Origin: an uncultured Erythrobacter sp.
GTDB lineage: Bacteria > Pseudomonadota > Alphaproteobacteria > Sphingomonadales > Sphingomonadaceae
Assembly: GCA_947488755.1 (NCBI GenBank)
Contig: CANLAD010000001.1
Span: 2,179,501 to 2,243,500 of the forward strand
Reading direction: 5' to 3'
DNA: 64,000 nt
Position 1 is the first letter of the stretch. Every line of letters begins with the position of its first letter. A model generated the notes under the pieces. It did not search any database and was not told the origin of the DNA. It saw nothing but the letters and a program-made list of their open reading frames with translations. The position numbers and the translations under genes are program-made. This document shows positions 61,624 to 64,000 of this stretch, one piece after another.

Positions 61624-62370
61624 TCAAGCGTCGATCTTGTCCATCACCTCGTCGCTGATCTCGTAATTGCCCCACACCGTTTGCACGTCGTCATCATCGT
61701 CGAGCGCGTCGATCAGCTTAAGCAGCGTGCCCGCGCCCTTCTCATCCATCTCTACGGTCAGGTTCGGCTTCCAGGCGAGTTTCACGTTTTCGGGTTCACC
61801 CAGCGCCTTCTCCAGCGCCTCGGCGACCGCGTGGAGGTCATCGGCGGCGGTCCAGATCGTGTGGCCGTCATCGGAGCTTTCGATGTCTTCGGCGCCTGCT
61901 TCCATCGCGGCCATCAGCACCGTGTCCTCATCACCGACACTTGCGGGATATTCGATCAGGCCGAGCCGCTCAAAGCCGTGCGCAACGCTGCCTTCGGTGC
62001 CCAAATTACCACCATTCTTACTGAATGCGGTGCGCACGGCGGTGGCGGTGCGATTGCGGTTGTCGGTCAGCGCCTCGACAATGATCGCGCTGCCGCCCGG
62101 ACCGTAGCCTTCGTAGCGCACCTCCTCGTAATTCTCGTCATCCCCGCCGCTTGCCTTGTCGATCGCGCGCTGGATGTTGTCCTTGGGCATGGACTGCGCC
62201 TTGGCGTTGTTGACCGCGAGGCGCAGGCGCGGGTTCATGTCCGGATCGGGCGCGCCCATCTTGGCCGCGACGGTGATTTCGCGGCTGAGCTTGGAGAACA
62301 GGTTGGAGCGCTTCTTGTCCTGCGCGCCCTTGCGATGCATGATATTCTTGAATTTGGAATGGCCTGCCAT
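61624..62370 (-). CDS. yebC: YebC/PmpR-family transcriptional regulator
   Basis: This 248-aa protein begins [19 protein letters not shown], the family start. [21 protein letters not shown] and [19 protein letters not shown] match the core domains. YebC proteins act in translation (relief of polyproline stalls) or as regulators. The frame extends upstream to 63156, but that part is antisense to the CPBP gene and not real. Confidence 0.94.
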   Translation of the reverse strand: MAGHSKFKNIMHRKGAQDKKRSNLFSKLSREITVAAKMGAPDPDMNPRLRLAVNNAKAQSMPKDNIQRAIDKASGGDDENYEEVRYEGYGPGGSAIIVEALTDNRNRTATAVRTAFSKNGGNLGTEGSVAHGFERLGLIEYPASVGDEDTVLMAAMEAGAEDIESSDDGHTIWTAADDLHAVAEALEKALGEPENVKLAWKPNLTVEMDEKGAGTLLKLIDALDDDDDVQTVWGNYEISDEVMDKIDA

Positions 62371-62424
62371 GGGAACTCTTCTGGGTTGGCTTGAGCTTCG
62401 CTTAAGAGCTGTCGCCTTAAACCC

Positions 62425-63216
62425 ATGGACGATATGACCACAAGCCCTGCCACACCTGCCACGAGCATCGCCGCCGAACCAATTGCTCCAGCTCCGTCGA
62501 TGCCGGCCGAGTGGCGTCGGTTCGGGCGGTTTCTCGCGCGGCCTGCGCTTCCTGCAAGGGATGCGGCGCGCGCGCCGCTCACGATCCTCGCGCGGCTCTA
62601 TGCGCTCGACATCGCCATCATGCTGGCGCTGCTCACCTTGGCTTTCGTCGCAGTGGCGGCGGGGATCGAGCTGCCGGAAACCGCGCTGGCAGAGATGGAG
62701 TTCACCCCCGGACTGATTGTGCTGGTTATCATCGGCGCACCTTTGCTGGAAGAGATCGCCTTTCGCGGCTGGCTTTCGGGCAGGCCGGGCCATTTGCTCG
62801 CCGCCGCCATCATCGCCGCCGGATTGCTCATCACCTTCGGCACCGATCTGACCCAGTCGGATGCCGGGGTGAACGTGGCTGCAATCGGCCTGCCATTGGC
62901 GGTGTTCGTCGGAGCGCTCGCGGCGCTGATCGTGCTGCGCGGTCGTCCAGCCCCGGGCTGGTATGAGCGACTGTTCCCGCTGTTCTTCTGGGGTTCGGCA
63001 ATCGGTTTCGCGCTGATCCACATCGCGAATTTCGGCGATGCGCCGCTGGTGATGGTGCTGCCGCTGGTGATCCCGCAATTCGTGCTGGGCACCATCCTCG
63101 CCTATCTGCGCGTCAATATCGGGCTGTGGGCCGCAATCCTCCTCCACGCCGCGCACAACGCGACCGCGCTGGGGATTGCGTCACTGGCGATGGGTGCCGA
63201 AGCGGGTGCGAGCTAG
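62425..63216 (+). CDS. CPBP-family intramembrane metalloprotease
   Basis: This 263-aa membrane protein has about seven hydrophobic segments. The catalytic motif EEIAFRGWL (EExxxR) near residue 110 is followed by an FxxxH segment (FALIHIANF near 195) and an HAAHN motif near 238. These are the CAAX protease/bacteriocin-processing hallmarks. It diverges from yebC and its stop overlaps the ybjQ-like gene. Confidence 0.85.
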   Translation: MDDMTTSPATPATSIAAEPIAPAPSMPAEWRRFGRFLARPALPARDAARAPLTILARLYALDIAIMLALLTLAFVAVAAGIELPETALAEMEFTPGLIVLVIIGAPLLEEIAFRGWLSGRPGHLLAAAIIAAGLLITFGTDLTQSDAGVNVAAIGLPLAVFVGALAALIVLRGRPAPGWYERLFPLFFWGSAIGFALIHIANFGDAPLVMVLPLVIPQFVLGTILAYLRVNIGLWAAILLHAAHNATALGIASLAMGAEAGAS

Positions 63217-63560
63217 ACCTTAACCGCCGTGCCGCTTGCGCTGACCATCAGCATTGAGCCGGTGTCGCCGATTACCTCGTAATCAAGGTCGATGCCGACC
63301 ACCGCATTCGCGCCGCGCGAAGCCGCTTCGGCCTGCAATTCCTCGATCGCCTGATTGCGCGCGTCCGACAGGATGCGTTCATAGCTGCCCGAACGCCCGC
63401 CAACGATATCGCGGATATTGGCGAACAGATCGCGAAACAGGTTCGCACCGACAATCACTTCGCCGGTCACGATGCCGAGATAGTCCTGGATCGGCTTGCC
63501 TTCGATGGTCGGCGTGGTGGTTACGGTCACGCCGCGCGCGTCTTTCCAAGGGCCAGCCAT
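63213..63560 (-). CDS. YbjQ/UPF0145 family protein
   Basis: A start at ATG 63560 gives 115 aa. The segments [22 protein letters not shown] and [14 protein letters not shown] match the YbjQ (UPF0145) family, a small pentameric heavy-metal-binding-like fold of unknown function. An upstream frame to 63608 is unlikely. Confidence 0.88.
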   Translation of the reverse strand: MAGPWKDARGVTVTTTPTIEGKPIQDYLGIVTGEVIVGANLFRDLFANIRDIVGGRSGSYERILSDARNQAIEELQAEAASRGANAVVGIDLDYEVIGDTGSMLMVSASGTAVKV

Positions 63561-63623
63561 ACGTCGTTTCCTCCGATAGAAGAGGTGTGTTGTCACCGCA
63601 ATACACAACGGTGCGCGATACCG

Positions 63624-63860
63624 TCAACCCATGCCGAGCGCGGCCTTGTAGGTTTCGAGGATCACTTCCTGCTCGCTGCGATCGTCGGGCTTCATCTTCC
63701 GCAGGCGCACGACCTGACGCATGATCTTGGGATCGTAACCCACTGCCTTTGCCTCCGCGTAGACGTCTCGGATATCGTCCGCGATGCCTTTCTTTTCTTC
63801 TTCGAGGCGTTCGATGCGTTCGATCAAAAGGCGCAGGCGGTCGTCGCTGGCTTCGGCCAT
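63624..63860 (-). CDS. gapR: GapR-family nucleoid-associated protein (DUF2312)
   Basis: This 78-aa protein is mostly helical with a coiled N-terminal part ([19 protein letters not shown]) and a [19 protein letters not shown] segment. It matches the GapR/DUF2312 family, which binds overtwisted DNA ahead of replication and transcription in alphaproteobacteria. Its presence supports the alphaproteobacterial assignment. Confidence 0.9.
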   Translation of the reverse strand: MAEASDDRLRLLIERIERLEEEKKGIADDIRDVYAEAKAVGYDPKIMRQVVRLRKMKPDDRSEQEVILETYKAALGMG

Positions 63861-64000
63861 GGTGCAGTGTCTCCGGTAATGCGAGAATCGGTTGCGGCCT
63901 GATTACTGACGTGCGGGCGGCGGCAAAAGAGCGCTATCCACAAGTCCGGCTCGCATTCCGGATCAGCGCAAGTCCGCCCGGTTTCGCGTCAGGCTCTTTT

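Noticed and set aside
61624-63156. A 510-codon minus-strand frame reading into yebC
   Set aside because: Only the last 248 codons match YebC. The upstream part is antisense to the CPBP protease gene, so the true start is ATG 62370.
1-64000. CRISPR arrays or insertion sequences
   Set aside because: No regularly spaced repeat series and no transposase gene with terminal inverted repeats were seen in the window.

Overview
The window is GC-rich alphaproteobacterial DNA, most likely from an Erythrobacteraceae/sphingomonad chromosome. This is inferred from the core genes on the right (gapR/DUF2312, lysC, ubiG, ruvC, yebC, purT, an NDUFA9-like protein), the DUF6961 and sphingomonad-type accessory genes on the left, and several GTTC-N7-GTTC sites, the alphaproteobacterial LexA box. 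No species can be named from sequence alone.

Layout. Two integrative elements sit in tandem at the 3' end of a tRNA-Leu(CAG) gene (45608-45694, minus strand). A 33-bp exact direct repeat carrying the tRNA 3' end occurs at 22422-22454 and again at 45600-45632. A P4-type tyrosine integrase gene lies just inside each copy (21041-22264 and 44228-45430), and the two integrases are clear paralogues. Element A (window start to about 22.45 kb, left end not in the window) carries a DmeF-type metal efflux gene, DUF2493 and ArdC-like genes, a five-gene operon of unusual content (4540-11742), a ParB-domain protein, a very large strawberry-notch helicase/methyltransferase, a Toprim primase, a lytic transglycosylase and a nuclease. 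Element B (22.42-45.63 kb) looks mobilizable: AlpA regulator, candidate oriT, accessory protein, TraD-like coupling protein and MobF relaxase, but no type IV secretion genes. The rest of its cargo is mostly defence: an AbiEii-type toxin, an ArdC antirestriction protein, a split N6-methyltransferase plus GIY-YIG/helicase restriction system, a DRT2-like antiviral reverse transcriptase with a structured upstream region, an HNH nuclease, a small gene pair with a TIR/deoxyribosyltransferase-like product, and a type II Thoeris pair (TIR enzyme plus membrane Macro effector).

The most interesting locus is the operon at 4540-11742. Five genes overlap or nearly touch: a double-SIS/HAD phosphatase fusion, a PRTase-like protein with an intact PRPP loop, an ORC/CDC6-like AAA ATPase, an unrecognised Rossmann-like protein, and a PfkB-family sugar kinase with an inserted Cys pair. 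A perfect LexA box lies 45 bp upstream. Together these suggest a DNA-damage-responsive conflict or defence system that makes or breaks down a phosphosugar or ribonucleotide compound. That function is inference. Further perfect LexA boxes precede the transglycosylase gene, the AbiEii operon and alpA, so SOS control appears to run through both elements.

From 45.9 kb onward the DNA is ordinary chromosome: an NDUFA9-like protein, a dienelactone hydrolase, a PQQ/haem c dehydrogenase, small membrane and LytTR proteins, a nitronate monooxygenase-like enzyme, PurT, a degenerate GGDEF protein, a PilZ-XRE fusion, LysC, UbiG, a lipoprotein, a glycerophosphodiesterase, an ArsC-like protein, RuvC, YebC, a CPBP protease, YbjQ and GapR.
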